Below are positions 1 to 6,764 of a stretch of DNA of 37,007 nt, in pieces. The stretch's first letter is position 1. Every line of letters starts with the position of its first letter. The stretch is from Nioella nitratireducens (lineage in GTDB: Bacteria; Pseudomonadota; Alphaproteobacteria; Rhodobacterales; Rhodobacteraceae): positions 1 to 37,007 of the forward strand of contig NZ_MNBW01000025.1 in assembly GCF_001879715.1 (NCBI RefSeq), read 5' to 3'. The notes under the pieces were generated by a model. The model ran no database searches. It was not told the DNA's origin and saw only the letters and a list, made by a program, of their open reading frames with translations. Position numbers and translations under genes: made by a program.

Positions 1-77
1 TGGAAAAGCCCGGTCGCCTTCGAACGGAAAGTGGCCTAAACGAGCACTTGGGGCGGCACAAAGACGTGACAGGTCCA
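1..77 (+). mobile_element. 3' end of an IS3-family insertion sequence (partial)
   Basis: Bases 1-39 read in frame as WKSPVAFERKVA followed by a stop. This closely resembles the usual C-terminus of IS3-family OrfB transposases, where the final stretch reads like H-S-A-L-G-x-x-S-P-x-x-F-E. About 38 bases later the sequence GTGACAGGTCCA ends at 77 with the terminal CA expected of an IS3 inverted repeat. The left part of the element lies outside the window, so neither the transposase core nor the other inverted repeat can be checked. The insertion appears to interrupt the minus-strand mobilization-like gene at 78-258. A second copy of the 12-bp end at 93-104 leaves the exact junction open. Confidence 0.6.
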
Positions 78-258
78 GCTGGGTGTTGAGATGTGACAGG
101 TCCATCCGAATATGCGAGAGATCTCCCCCAGTCCGGTTGTCATGCATCTCGCGGCGCTTCAGGTCCCGGGGGAACATGGAGGCGAACCTGAGGACGATCG
201 GCGCGGTCTCTAGGCGGGCGACAGGTTTAGGGTTGTCAAAACGGGGATGGACGGACAT
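78..258 (-). pseudogene. Mob/Pre-like plasmid mobilization protein, N-terminal fragment cut by an IS
   Basis: A reading frame starts at ATG 258, with a GGAG ribosome site about 7 bases upstream, and runs leftward. It encodes a segment of the form APIVLRFASMFPRDL, then EMHDNRTGGDLSHI, then SHLNTQL. From memory, the pattern VLRF-x-DL-x-E-x-H-x-R-x-GGDL-x-H-x-SHLN matches the N-terminal part of alphaproteobacterial plasmid mobilization/recombination (Mob/Pre, MobV-like) relaxases, which nick DNA at oriT. Only about 60 codons are native before the sequence runs into the IS end. The frame stays open to base 1, but the residues there are translated IS sequence. The family call rests on this short segment alone. 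If correct, the relaxase is destroyed in this copy. Confidence 0.45.
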
Positions 259-889
259 GCTCGGGCTCCGGTCAGATTTCGCTGATCAAAGCCTCCACGA
301 AGTGCGTGAAAAACCGCAGCGAAAAATCCGTGGGGATTTCCGGTCCTTTACTCACTAATGTTTTTGCGCAGTCGGGGGACCCTCGACACCACAAAAACCG
401 TTCGCGAGGGGGATACCCCCTCGACCCCTTCTCGCGACTCGACCGGCCCGGAGGCCGATCGATCGCTGCGACCAGCAGCCTGCTGGACCCGCTCCGCCCT
501 GTCCTTGATTTGTTTTTCCTGTTATTTTTCGGGCGGGTCCGGTGGCCCTTTTGCTCGCCGCAACGCCTCCTGCTACGCCGCAGCGCACTGGCCGGCCGGT
601 CCGGGCGTGTCGGCTTGCCGACCCAGCCATCCTCCGCACCCAGCCCCATGGCAAGCCCGAGATACCGCCGCGGTATGGCGCCCCCCTTCCACACTACGGC
701 GCCCCGAAGTTCCGACGGGCTGTCCCTCTTTCTGCACCCGAACATCGTCCTCGTCTATTCGCCCAGTCTGTCATTGCACGGCCGGCGTCCGGGCCTAGCA
801 GACACCATACCCAGACCGGACTTCGCGCAGCTCGCCCGGCCGGACCCGACAATGTTCACCGGCCCACCTGACCATGTTCCCGGAAACCC
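259..889. other. Non-coding stretch upstream of the mob-like gene; possible oriT region
   Basis: No convincing gene was found here. The long open frames on both strands have low-complexity Arg/Pro/Gly-rich translations and contradict each other. The notable structure is a perfect hairpin at 405-423 (CGAGGGGG, loop ATA, CCCCCTCG) and repeated CCTCGAC elements near 381, 419 and 435, in the 200 bases directly upstream of the mobilization-like start. That is the usual place for an oriT in MobV-type plasmids. A nic site could not be identified. Bases 450-890 show nothing recognisable. Confidence 0.35.
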
Positions 890-1081
890 TTACCTTGGCG
901 GGGGGCAGTCAGTCGGGTCGTCCTTCGAGCGCGAGGCATCCAGCCCGAGCCCGATGAGCACCCTGATCGCTTCATTCTCCGATGCCAATCGCTTCTCGAA
1001 GCGGAAGTCCGATATCCGCTTTGCCTGATCTTCCGTCAGGTTCACCAGCTTTTTCACGGGGAATACGGTTTCTTTGCTCAT
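890..1081 (-). CDS. Small ribbon-helix-helix-like DNA-binding protein
   Basis: This 63-residue protein has a basic first strand region (PVKKLVNLT) followed by two predicted helices (EDQAKRISDFRFEKRLA and SENEAIRVLIGLGL). That is the layout of CopG/Arc ribbon-helix-helix proteins, which bind DNA as dimers and often repress their own promoter. ATG 1081 was chosen because the longer frame upstream translates the promoter region. The gene is divergent from the 1212-5400 cassette, and the 130-bp intergenic region carries several GCATAT boxes that are natural operator candidates. No toxin partner sits beside it in the same operon, so a free-standing autoregulator is more likely than an antitoxin. 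A predicted -10 at 1088-1093 would give almost no leader. Confidence 0.7.
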   Translation of the reverse strand: MSKETVFPVKKLVNLTEDQAKRISDFRFEKRLASENEAIRVLIGLGLDASRSKDDPTDCPPPR

Positions 1082-1087
1082 GACCCA

Positions 1088-1146
1088 CAAATAAAGCATA
1101 TGCTCCATATTGACAATGGGGCATATATCGCATATGTTCGATATGC
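1088..1146. promoter_or_regulatory. Overlapping divergent promoters with GCATAT operator boxes
   Basis: Rightward promoter: TTGACA at 1110-1115, 17-bp spacer, TATGTT at 1133-1138. Leftward promoter: TTGTCA (1111-1116 on the minus strand), 17-bp spacer, TATTTG (1088-1093). GCATAT-like boxes lie at 1096-1103 (inside the palindrome AGCATATGCT, 1095-1104), 1121-1126, 1130-1135 and, inverted, 1141-1146. The last two form a perfect inverted repeat with a 5-base gap. Boxes fall in both spacers and over the rightward -10, so a bound ribbon-helix-helix protein from 890-1081 would block both genes. Which protein binds is an inference. Confidence 0.6.
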
Positions 1147-1211
1147 GAGCAAGGCAGGTGCTACCAACACCTGCCCGCTCTAACCGCCAGAACCTGTTTG
1201 AGGAGGCTCCG

Positions 1212-2171
1212 ATGGCTAAACGTACGACTATCAACACTTCCCCGTTCACTGAACCCCCGCTGCGCGCAATGTTCGCGCGGTTCACGGCCCTGACCGCGTC
1301 GCTGGTCCAGCTGACCGAGACCGAGCGGGACCTCGGCGGCTATGACGGGCAGGATCCCGCCCTGTCCGCTTTCACCGGCGCAGTGTATGCGGCCCGCGCC
1401 GCCACGCTCACCCATTGCGCGGTGATCCTCGCCGGAGAGACCGCAGATGAGATGACCTACGGACTTCAGATGACGGCGAAGATGGTCAGGACCGTCCTGA
1501 CGACCGACAAGCCGACTGAGGTGGCCATCATCCGGAACCTTCTCGCGATGCGCGATGAGACGGTGCTCTTCCCGCTCTATCGGCCCGACCACCCCCGCTA
1601 CAACAGCCTGCTGGACCGGGCCTTCGACGCGCTCGCGGCGCATATCGCGCTGCCCGGGCCCGCGGGCGCGGCGTGCCCCGCGATGGCGGGCACGGCCTCT
1701 GTGGCGCATACCGAGATGTCGCACGCCTTCACCAGCTTGTTGGGGGCGATGGACCAGTTCGTTCGCGCCGAGCAGCCGCTTCAGCGCCCGGTGGCGGGAG
1801 ACGTCCGGGCCGATCGCTTCGGCGTCGCGATGCAGGAGGCCGAGGCGGCCCTGAAGGACATGACCGCAACGCTCTATCGGGTGATGGCGGCGGATCTGAC
1901 CCGCGAGGAGGACCAGGCGCTGTGGGAGATGGGCTATGCGCTGTATAACCTGATCGCCAAGGATGACGACGAGGCGCGGCTGTTCCTTTTCGAAACGCTC
2001 ATCGACTACCAGTCGTATTTCATGGTGCGGGGCAGCCATGCCGTCGCGCGCCGGACGCGGGCGATGCAGGCCCGGTTCTTCCACTTGGTCACTGAGATGA
2101 TGTCCCTCGAAGACCTCGGAGGCCCCGGCCCCGACGGCGATGGCGCCTGCGGGCCGTCGCTGGCGGCCTGA
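1212..2171 (+). CDS. Unknown mostly helical protein, first gene of the nuclease/protease cassette
   Basis: This is a 319-residue protein that I do not recognise. ATG 1212 is favoured over earlier starts by a perfect AGGAGG five bases upstream (1201-1206); an upstream in-frame ATG at 1110 lies inside the promoter. The sequence has no signal peptide or membrane segment and looks almost entirely alpha-helical, with long amphipathic stretches such as AMQEAEAALKDMTATLYRVM and ARLFLFETLIDYQSYFMV. The tail is Gly/Pro-rich. It is the first gene behind the GCATAT-box promoter and is followed after 76 bases by the PD-(D/E)XK-type nuclease, so co-expression is likely. No catalytic motif was seen. A structural or partner-binding role would be a guess. 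Confidence 0.75.
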   Translation: MAKRTTINTSPFTEPPLRAMFARFTALTASLVQLTETERDLGGYDGQDPALSAFTGAVYAARAATLTHCAVILAGETADEMTYGLQMTAKMVRTVLTTDKPTEVAIIRNLLAMRDETVLFPLYRPDHPRYNSLLDRAFDALAAHIALPGPAGAACPAMAGTASVAHTEMSHAFTSLLGAMDQFVRAEQPLQRPVAGDVRADRFGVAMQEAEAALKDMTATLYRVMAADLTREEDQALWEMGYALYNLIAKDDDEARLFLFETLIDYQSYFMVRGSHAVARRTRAMQARFFHLVTEMMSLEDLGGPGPDGDGACGPSLAA

Positions 2172-2247
2172 TCGAGCCGGACCTGCGCGCCATTCCGAGG
2201 GGGCACGGCCCCCTCGCCTCTTCTTTCATGAATGACGGAGCATCCTG

Positions 2248-2814
2248 ATGCACCAGCCCTATCTTCCTGGCATGCCCATGCCGCCCCGCCCCACCGAGAG
2301 CCGCGACGCGCGGACTGCTCTGGCCACTTATCCCGCGATGTCCACTGAGGACCTTTGTCGGTACGCAAAATTCCTGGGCGCCTCGGCTGAACTCCTCGTT
2401 GACTCGCTGTTCATGCGGCTCGGGGAACGGGCTTTTCCCATGCCCGAACATGAACGGTGTGATCGTGCGTTGATCCTCCCGAATGGCACCCCCATCCGCA
2501 TCCAGGTCAAGACGCGCCACGCAGTCACCGTCAACGGCGACTATGTTTTCAACCTTCGGCAGCGCTCCGAGCGCGGCGCGACAGGGCGTGGTCCGTATGA
2601 GAGCTGCGACTTTGATATTCTTGCCATGGTTGCGTTGAGCGAGGGGGTGATGCGCTTTACGGCGGACTGGCACCTTCGTCAGGTCATCCACGCCTCCGAG
2701 GTCACTGAGCTTCGGCGGAACCCGCGCCGCAGCCTGGACGCGGCGCTGGCCCGGCTGGGCCACACGGATGCCATCCCAGGCGGCTGGGACGGAGATCTCG
2801 ACCTCGCTGCCTGA
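2248..2814 (+). CDS. PD-(D/E)XK-fold nuclease-like protein
   Basis: This 188-residue protein has a central segment fitting the PD-(D/E)XK nuclease core: Glu49 in a helix (GASAELLVDSLFMRLG), Asp72 on the next strand (ERCDRALIL), then after NGTPIR the strand IQVKT with Gln86 and Lys88. The spacing E-x22-D-x13-QxK is typical of the variant with Gln for the second acid, seen in Mrr-like and intron-associated endonucleases. Family members cut DNA using Mg2+. The start at 2248 has GGAG about 8 bases upstream. The second Met of the core (residue 31) could be an alternative start. No methyltransferase or specificity gene lies nearby, so an ordinary restriction system is unlikely. The FtsH-like protease gene follows 99 bases downstream. 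Confidence 0.65.
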   Translation: MHQPYLPGMPMPPRPTESRDARTALATYPAMSTEDLCRYAKFLGASAELLVDSLFMRLGERAFPMPEHERCDRALILPNGTPIRIQVKTRHAVTVNGDYVFNLRQRSERGATGRGPYESCDFDILAMVALSEGVMRFTADWHLRQVIHASEVTELRRNPRRSLDAALARLGHTDAIPGGWDGDLDLAA

Positions 2815-2913
2815 CCGAGCCCGGCGCTCCCCACACTTACTCACCTGTCTCACCTCTCGGCCCGCCGTTGCGGCCGACCTGTACCCTTTTCTCATCCATA
2901 CTGGAGACGTCCC

Positions 2914-5400
2914 ATGACGCAGCCCACCACCTCGACACCTACCTTCACAACGACCAACGGCACGGGCACCCCGGCTGACGGGCACGGATTCGCCTCGGCG
3001 ATCCGCCAGAGCCTGATCGATGCGCATCCCGGCTGGGCAACGATTTCCGGCGTCATCACGACCTGCCCGCCTTACGCAGCGCAGGCCGCTGCGCCGGTTT
3101 CCGCAACCGCATCGCCGCGTCCAGCGAACCCTACCTCGAACCCCGCGCGTGCGGAGGAGACGGCCAATGACAGCCCCCGGACAGATCTGGACGATATCCT
3201 TGATTTCGTCGAAGCTGAAGCGGAGGCCGCTGCCGCCCTTTTGGCCGATGCCCTGCCGCCGGTTCCCAATGGCACGGACGCGACGGTCTATACCTTGCGG
3301 CCTGCGACGGCCCTTGCGGTGGCCCGACTCTGCAAGACTTTCCCCAGCCCTGCGGCGCTCTACGCGGCGCTGAGCGCGCCGGGGTCGCTGACGGTGCTTG
3401 CGGCGAACACATCCGGGCTGGATGAGACAGTCTGCAAGCTCCTCGACCACCTTCTCGCCCGCGCACGCATCTGGCCGGACGATGCGCCCCTGCCCCATGT
3501 GGTGCGTGCAGAAGAGGCGGTTCTGCCCAAGGACAGCCGCAAAAGGGACTCCGGCCTGGTCGGTCAGCTTGTGCCCACAGTCCGCACGGCGCTGGAAACG
3601 CGGCGCCCTGTGGTGGCCCTGGCGGTTGCGGCAGGGTCCCTGCCGTCGGCCCTGCGCGCATTGAAGCCGAATGTCATCACCCTTGCGCCGCTCGATCGGA
3701 CTATGCTGGCGGAGATCCTGACCGACGCTTACCAGGACATGGGCGAACGGAATCCTGGCAACGCAGCAGCGATCGCCCTGCTGCCGAACGATGACCAGTG
3801 CAAGGGGCTCGGGCCGGGGGACCTGATCCTTGCCCTGCGCAGCCCCAAGATGGACGGCGGTGTTGCGGCTCTGGTCGCAGCCACGACACCCGCCGCTAAC
3901 AAGGGGCCGGGGCTTACCGACTTCCCCCTGCCGCGGGAAGTGCGCGGATCCGTTGAGCAAATGATCGCTGACTTGAATGCGTGGAAGGCTGGGGAGATCC
4001 CCTGGCAAGACGTCACGCGCGGAATTCTTCTTTCTGGCCCGCCGGGGAGCGGGAAGACAGAAGTACCGCGTCTGATCGCCAAATCGGCAGGAATCACGGT
4101 AGTTTCCGGATCGATCGCCGACTGGAGCGCCGAGGGTGCCCGTGGGTCCGAAGTGATCAAAGCGATGAGGGAGTGTTTCGCGCGCGCCGCCGCCCGCGCG
4201 CCCGCGGTCCTGTTCATCGACGAGCTTGACGCCGTCGGCGACAGGGACCGCGTGGGGGACAACAACCGCAGCTGGACCGAGTATGTGGTCAGCGGCCTTC
4301 TGGCCGCCATGGACGGCTATGAAGGGCATGAGGGCGTCGCCATCATGGGCGCGACGAATCACGTGGAACGGATCGACAAAGCCGTTCGCAGGCCCGGCAG
4401 ATTCGACAAGGTACTCCATCTCGGCTACCCCACGCATGATCTGATCCCGGCGGCGATCAAGTGGCAAAGCTGGCCGGATCTGGCGGATGCGGACCTGACC
4501 GGTTTTGGCAGCAAGGCCGCCGGGATGAGCGGGGCGGACATCGCGGCCTGGGTGCGGTCAGCCCGAGGGCTGGCTCGGCGCGAGAAGCGCCCGCTTTCGA
4601 TCGAGCATCTGGAGACCGCCCTGAACGACCTGCGCCCGCCGGTATCGTCGGAACTTCAGTGGCAGATCGCAGTGCATGAGGTCGGCCACGCGGTCGTCGG
4701 CGCGGCGACAGGGATCGCCCGCCCGCAATCGCTTGCGATCCATGACGGCGGCGGGATGACCCGGCAATCCCTCCTGCGCCACAGTCAACGCCGCGATGAA
4801 GTGCGCGCCTCGCTCGCCATCGATTTCGGGGGGCGGGCCGCAGAGATCCTCGTGTTCGGCGAGCCGTCTGGCGGGGCTGGTGGGGACAGCACCAGCGATC
4901 TCGCCCGCGCCACGCAGACGGCGGCGGCGATGGAGCTGAGCTGGGGCCTGGGCGACGACCTTCTCTGGCTGGGAGACCCGGAGACCGTTCTTGCCCGGCT
5001 GCGCATCGAGCCGTTGCTGCGGGCGCGGGTCGAGGCGCGGCTCCGGGAAGCGCAGGCGCGGGCCACGCGGATCATTGAGGCCAACCGCGCCGTGCTCGAG
5101 GAGATGGCAGCAGCGCTCGTCCAGACCAGCCTGCTTACGGGACCCGCACTGGAGGCGCTGGTCGCAAAGGTCGTACCGGAGCTTGCGGGACCGGGGCCTG
5201 TGACTGTGGCCCCCTGCGATCAGGACGACGCCGTAAGCCCCTCGGCAGCTCAGGACGGGCGCCGGGATGCCACCCTTCTCACCCTCGCGCCGGAACAGGC
5301 CAATGCGCCGTCTGCGCCCGACCCGCGGACGGGTCAGGACCGGGCCGACAACAGCAACCGGGTACCGGACCCGGACATTAGCCAGCCCTTTGCGGCGTGA
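2914..5400 (+). CDS. Soluble FtsH-like AAA+ ATPase with M41 metalloprotease domain
   Basis: This 828-residue protein would unfold and degrade proteins using ATP. An N-terminal part of about 340 residues is Pro/Ala-rich, then helical, and has no recognisable fold. The AAA+ module follows, with Walker A GPPGSGKT (375-382), Walker B VLFIDE (432-437), and the second-region motif RRPGRFDK that carries the arginine fingers. The M41 peptidase has the zinc motif HEVGH at 588-592 (FtsH usually HEAGH), GGRAAE, and D662 in STSDLARAT as the likely third zinc ligand, 74 residues on as in FtsH. No transmembrane segment or signal peptide is visible, unlike bacterial FtsH, so it should be cytosolic. The last 80 residues look disordered. 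It ends the cassette begun at 1212. Confidence 0.85.
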   Translation: MTQPTTSTPTFTTTNGTGTPADGHGFASAIRQSLIDAHPGWATISGVITTCPPYAAQAAAPVSATASPRPANPTSNPARAEETANDSPRTDLDDILDFVEAEAEAAAALLADALPPVPNGTDATVYTLRPATALAVARLCKTFPSPAALYAALSAPGSLTVLAANTSGLDETVCKLLDHLLARARIWPDDAPLPHVVRAEEAVLPKDSRKRDSGLVGQLVPTVRTALETRRPVVALAVAAGSLPSALRALKPNVITLAPLDRTMLAEILTDAYQDMGERNPGNAAAIALLPNDDQCKGLGPGDLILALRSPKMDGGVAALVAATTPAANKGPGLTDFPLPREVRGSVEQMIADLNAWKAGEIPWQDVTRGILLSGPPGSGKTEVPRLIAKSAGITVVSGSIADWSAEGARGSEVIKAMRECFARAAARAPAVLFIDELDAVGDRDRVGDNNRSWTEYVVSGLLAAMDGYEGHEGVAIMGATNHVERIDKAVRRPGRFDKVLHLGYPTHDLIPAAIKWQSWPDLADADLTGFGSKAAGMSGADIAAWVRSARGLARREKRPLSIEHLETALNDLRPPVSSELQWQIAVHEVGHAVVGAATGIARPQSLAIHDGGGMTRQSLLRHSQRRDEVRASLAIDFGGRAAEILVFGEPSGGAGGDSTSDLARATQTAAAMELSWGLGDDLLWLGDPETVLARLRIEPLLRARVEARLREAQARATRIIEANRAVLEEMAAALVQTSLLTGPALEALVAKVVPELAGPGPVTVAPCDQDDAVSPSAAQDGRRDATLLTLAPEQANAPSAPDPRTGQDRADNSNRVPDPDISQPFAA

Positions 5401-5966
5401 ACCACGCAGCAAGCGGTGCGTCCTGTTCCGTAGGGGCTGGGCGCGCCGTTCAAGAGCCAGGCCCCTCACGCGAGACACATTATATAGACGGAGAGAATTC
5501 ATGCACGAGATCGCCACTCATCAGCCTTCGATCACTCGGGTCTTCCGCGGCCAGCGGCGGTATCGCGATCCGTTCCACCGGCCCAGACCTCAGCGAACAC
5601 CTCCCCCGGCGCAAAAGATCCGGTTTTGCGGTCATCATTCGGCCGCGCCCGGTGCGATCCGTTCGCGCCGCGGGCATGAGCTGGTTCGGGGATCCGGGCC
5701 GGTCCGCATCATAGCGGCCAGATCCGTCTCCCGCCGCATTGTGGGTGAGCGCTGATGTCAGTGCTGATGTCAGCGCCGAGGCTGTTTGGCCGGATGTGGT
5801 CGGGGGTCAATCCACTTTGTAGTGGGTAATCTCCATGTTTCGCTCGCCATAGGCTTCGGCGGCGTAGCGGAACGCCCCTCTATCGACTAAGTTATTCGCC
5901 AGGTGCAGAAGGCACCCTTCAGTCCATCAGCAGAACGCTCGGGGTTTCACCGAAGCGGAGGCCATC
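5401..5966 (+). other. Mostly gene-free stretch with a weak small-ORF candidate
   Basis: No gene is clearly supported. The best candidate is an 84-codon frame at 5501-5755 starting MHEIATHQPS, with GGAGAG about 7 bases upstream and a TATATAG sequence before it. Its translation is very Arg/Pro-rich and a rival frame (GTG 5397 to 5714, overlapping the protease stop) is equally open, so neither is called. An 11-bp direct repeat GCTGATGTCAG occurs at 5751-5761 and 5764-5774. The stretch 5775-5966 holds nothing recognisable apart from the ribosome site of the next gene. Confidence 0.4.
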
Positions 5967-6290
5967 ATGGCCAAGGATAACAGGATCAGAAAGAAGACGA
6001 GCGACCCGAAGCGCAGGAAGAGCGTTGCGGCTTATCGGGCATCCCATCGCAGGCACAGTGCAACGTCAGCGGATCGCAAGCGCGAGGCTGGCATGACCCG
6101 CATTTCGGTTTGGGTGCCGGCCTGGGCCGCAGACATCGTGAAGGGCTTCGCCAAGCGCCTGTGCGAGGGGCGCGTTCAGGCTGAAGGCGGGAGGATGACC
6201 GCAATCGGTGTCACCCCGACCCGGCGGCGCAAGACGCGGAAGAACCAGCCCTGCGATGACCGGCAGATGGATCTCTTCGGGCCTGGTTAA
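5967..6290 (+). CDS. Small basic protein of unknown function
   Basis: This is a 107-residue protein I do not recognise. GGAGG lies 6 bases before ATG 5967, supporting the start. The N-terminus is highly basic (RIRKKTSDPKRRKS), the middle contains a strand-helix segment beginning TRISVWVPAWAADIVKGFAK that recalls ribbon-helix-helix proteins with a single RISVWV strand, and the tail is again basic with a final QMDLFGPG. It could be a DNA-binding accessory or antitoxin-like protein, but no partner toxin is adjacent. It stands alone between the protease cassette and the recombinase operon, all on the same strand. Confidence 0.55.
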   Translation: MAKDNRIRKKTSDPKRRKSVAAYRASHRRHSATSADRKREAGMTRISVWVPAWAADIVKGFAKRLCEGRVQAEGGRMTAIGVTPTRRRKTRKNQPCDDRQMDLFGPG

Positions 6291-6488
6291 GCGGGTTCGG
6301 AGCGGTACCCAGGATTCGAGGTTGTCCACATCCGCGTTTCGGTCGGGCACAATCCGAGCGGGACGCGCGGTATCAGGATGGGGTACAGTTTTCATACGGG
6401 CCAGGTGGCCCGTGGGGCAGAAGCTCCATTCACGCTTGTTCTTGAACGCTCCCCAGAATCGGGGGCCGGAAAGGCAGGATGACTATGG
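6291..6488 (+). promoter_or_regulatory. Intergenic region with an 8-bp-arm palindrome ahead of the recombinase operon
   Basis: This 198-base region holds no gene. A near-continuous palindrome lies at 6396-6413: ACGGGCCA, two bases GG, TGGCCCGT. It sits about 75 bases before the start of the small gene preceding the serine recombinase. Its position suits an operator or a recombinase-binding site. No convincing -35/-10 pair was found. Confidence 0.35.
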
Positions 6489-6764
6489 ATGACCAAGAAA
6501 CGCGCTGCGCGGACGCAGCATGAGTCGGGCTTGGCCCGGACTGGGGAGACGGAAGACCGGGCCGGGCGCAAGGCGCGCCCGGCCCCGAAGAGAGAGGCTC
6601 AATGGCCAGAGGCGACGACGCCCGACCAGGGGTCTGTGACTGAAGCGCCGGGAACGGGAGGCTCCCTGCCCCCGCCGCACCCGGCGCTGGTGGAATTGGT
6701 GCGCTTGCTGGCACGTGCTGACGCGCGCCGCACACGGGCGGAAGAGAAGGAGAGGCGGAGATGA
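6489..6764 (+). CDS. Small protein translationally coupled to the serine recombinase
   Basis: This 91-residue protein has a polar, low-complexity, probably disordered first half (Lys, Arg, Gly, Glu) and a single helix at the C-terminus (PALVELVRLLARADARRTRAEEKER). Its TGA overlaps the recombinase ATG as ATGA, so the two are co-translated. Small charged proteins in this position are common before large serine recombinases and may act as accessory or directionality factors, but nothing in this sequence proves that. I do not recognise the family. The ribosome site is weak (CAGGATGACT region). Confidence 0.6.
   Translation: MTKKRAARTQHESGLARTGETEDRAGRKARPAPKREAQWPEATTPDQGSVTEAPGTGGSLPPPHPALVELVRLLARADARRTRAEEKERRR

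Noticed and set aside
272-1028. Long open frames on both strands (up to 240 codons) left of the ribbon-helix-helix gene
   Set aside because: They overlap in conflicting frames, have Arg/Pro/Ser-rich low-complexity translations, no good ribosome sites, and no recognisable motif. This is the GC-rich, possibly oriT, region.
2089-4467. 792-codon open frame on the minus strand
   Set aside because: It lies opposite the nuclease and FtsH-like genes, whose motifs are intact, and its translation is Arg/Gly-rich without any domain. It is a high-GC shadow.
5751-5774. 11-bp direct repeat GCTGATGTCAG spaced by 2 bases as an iteron or attachment site
   Set aside because: Only two copies, no replication gene beside it, and no third copy seen in the vicinity; likely chance or a small local duplication.
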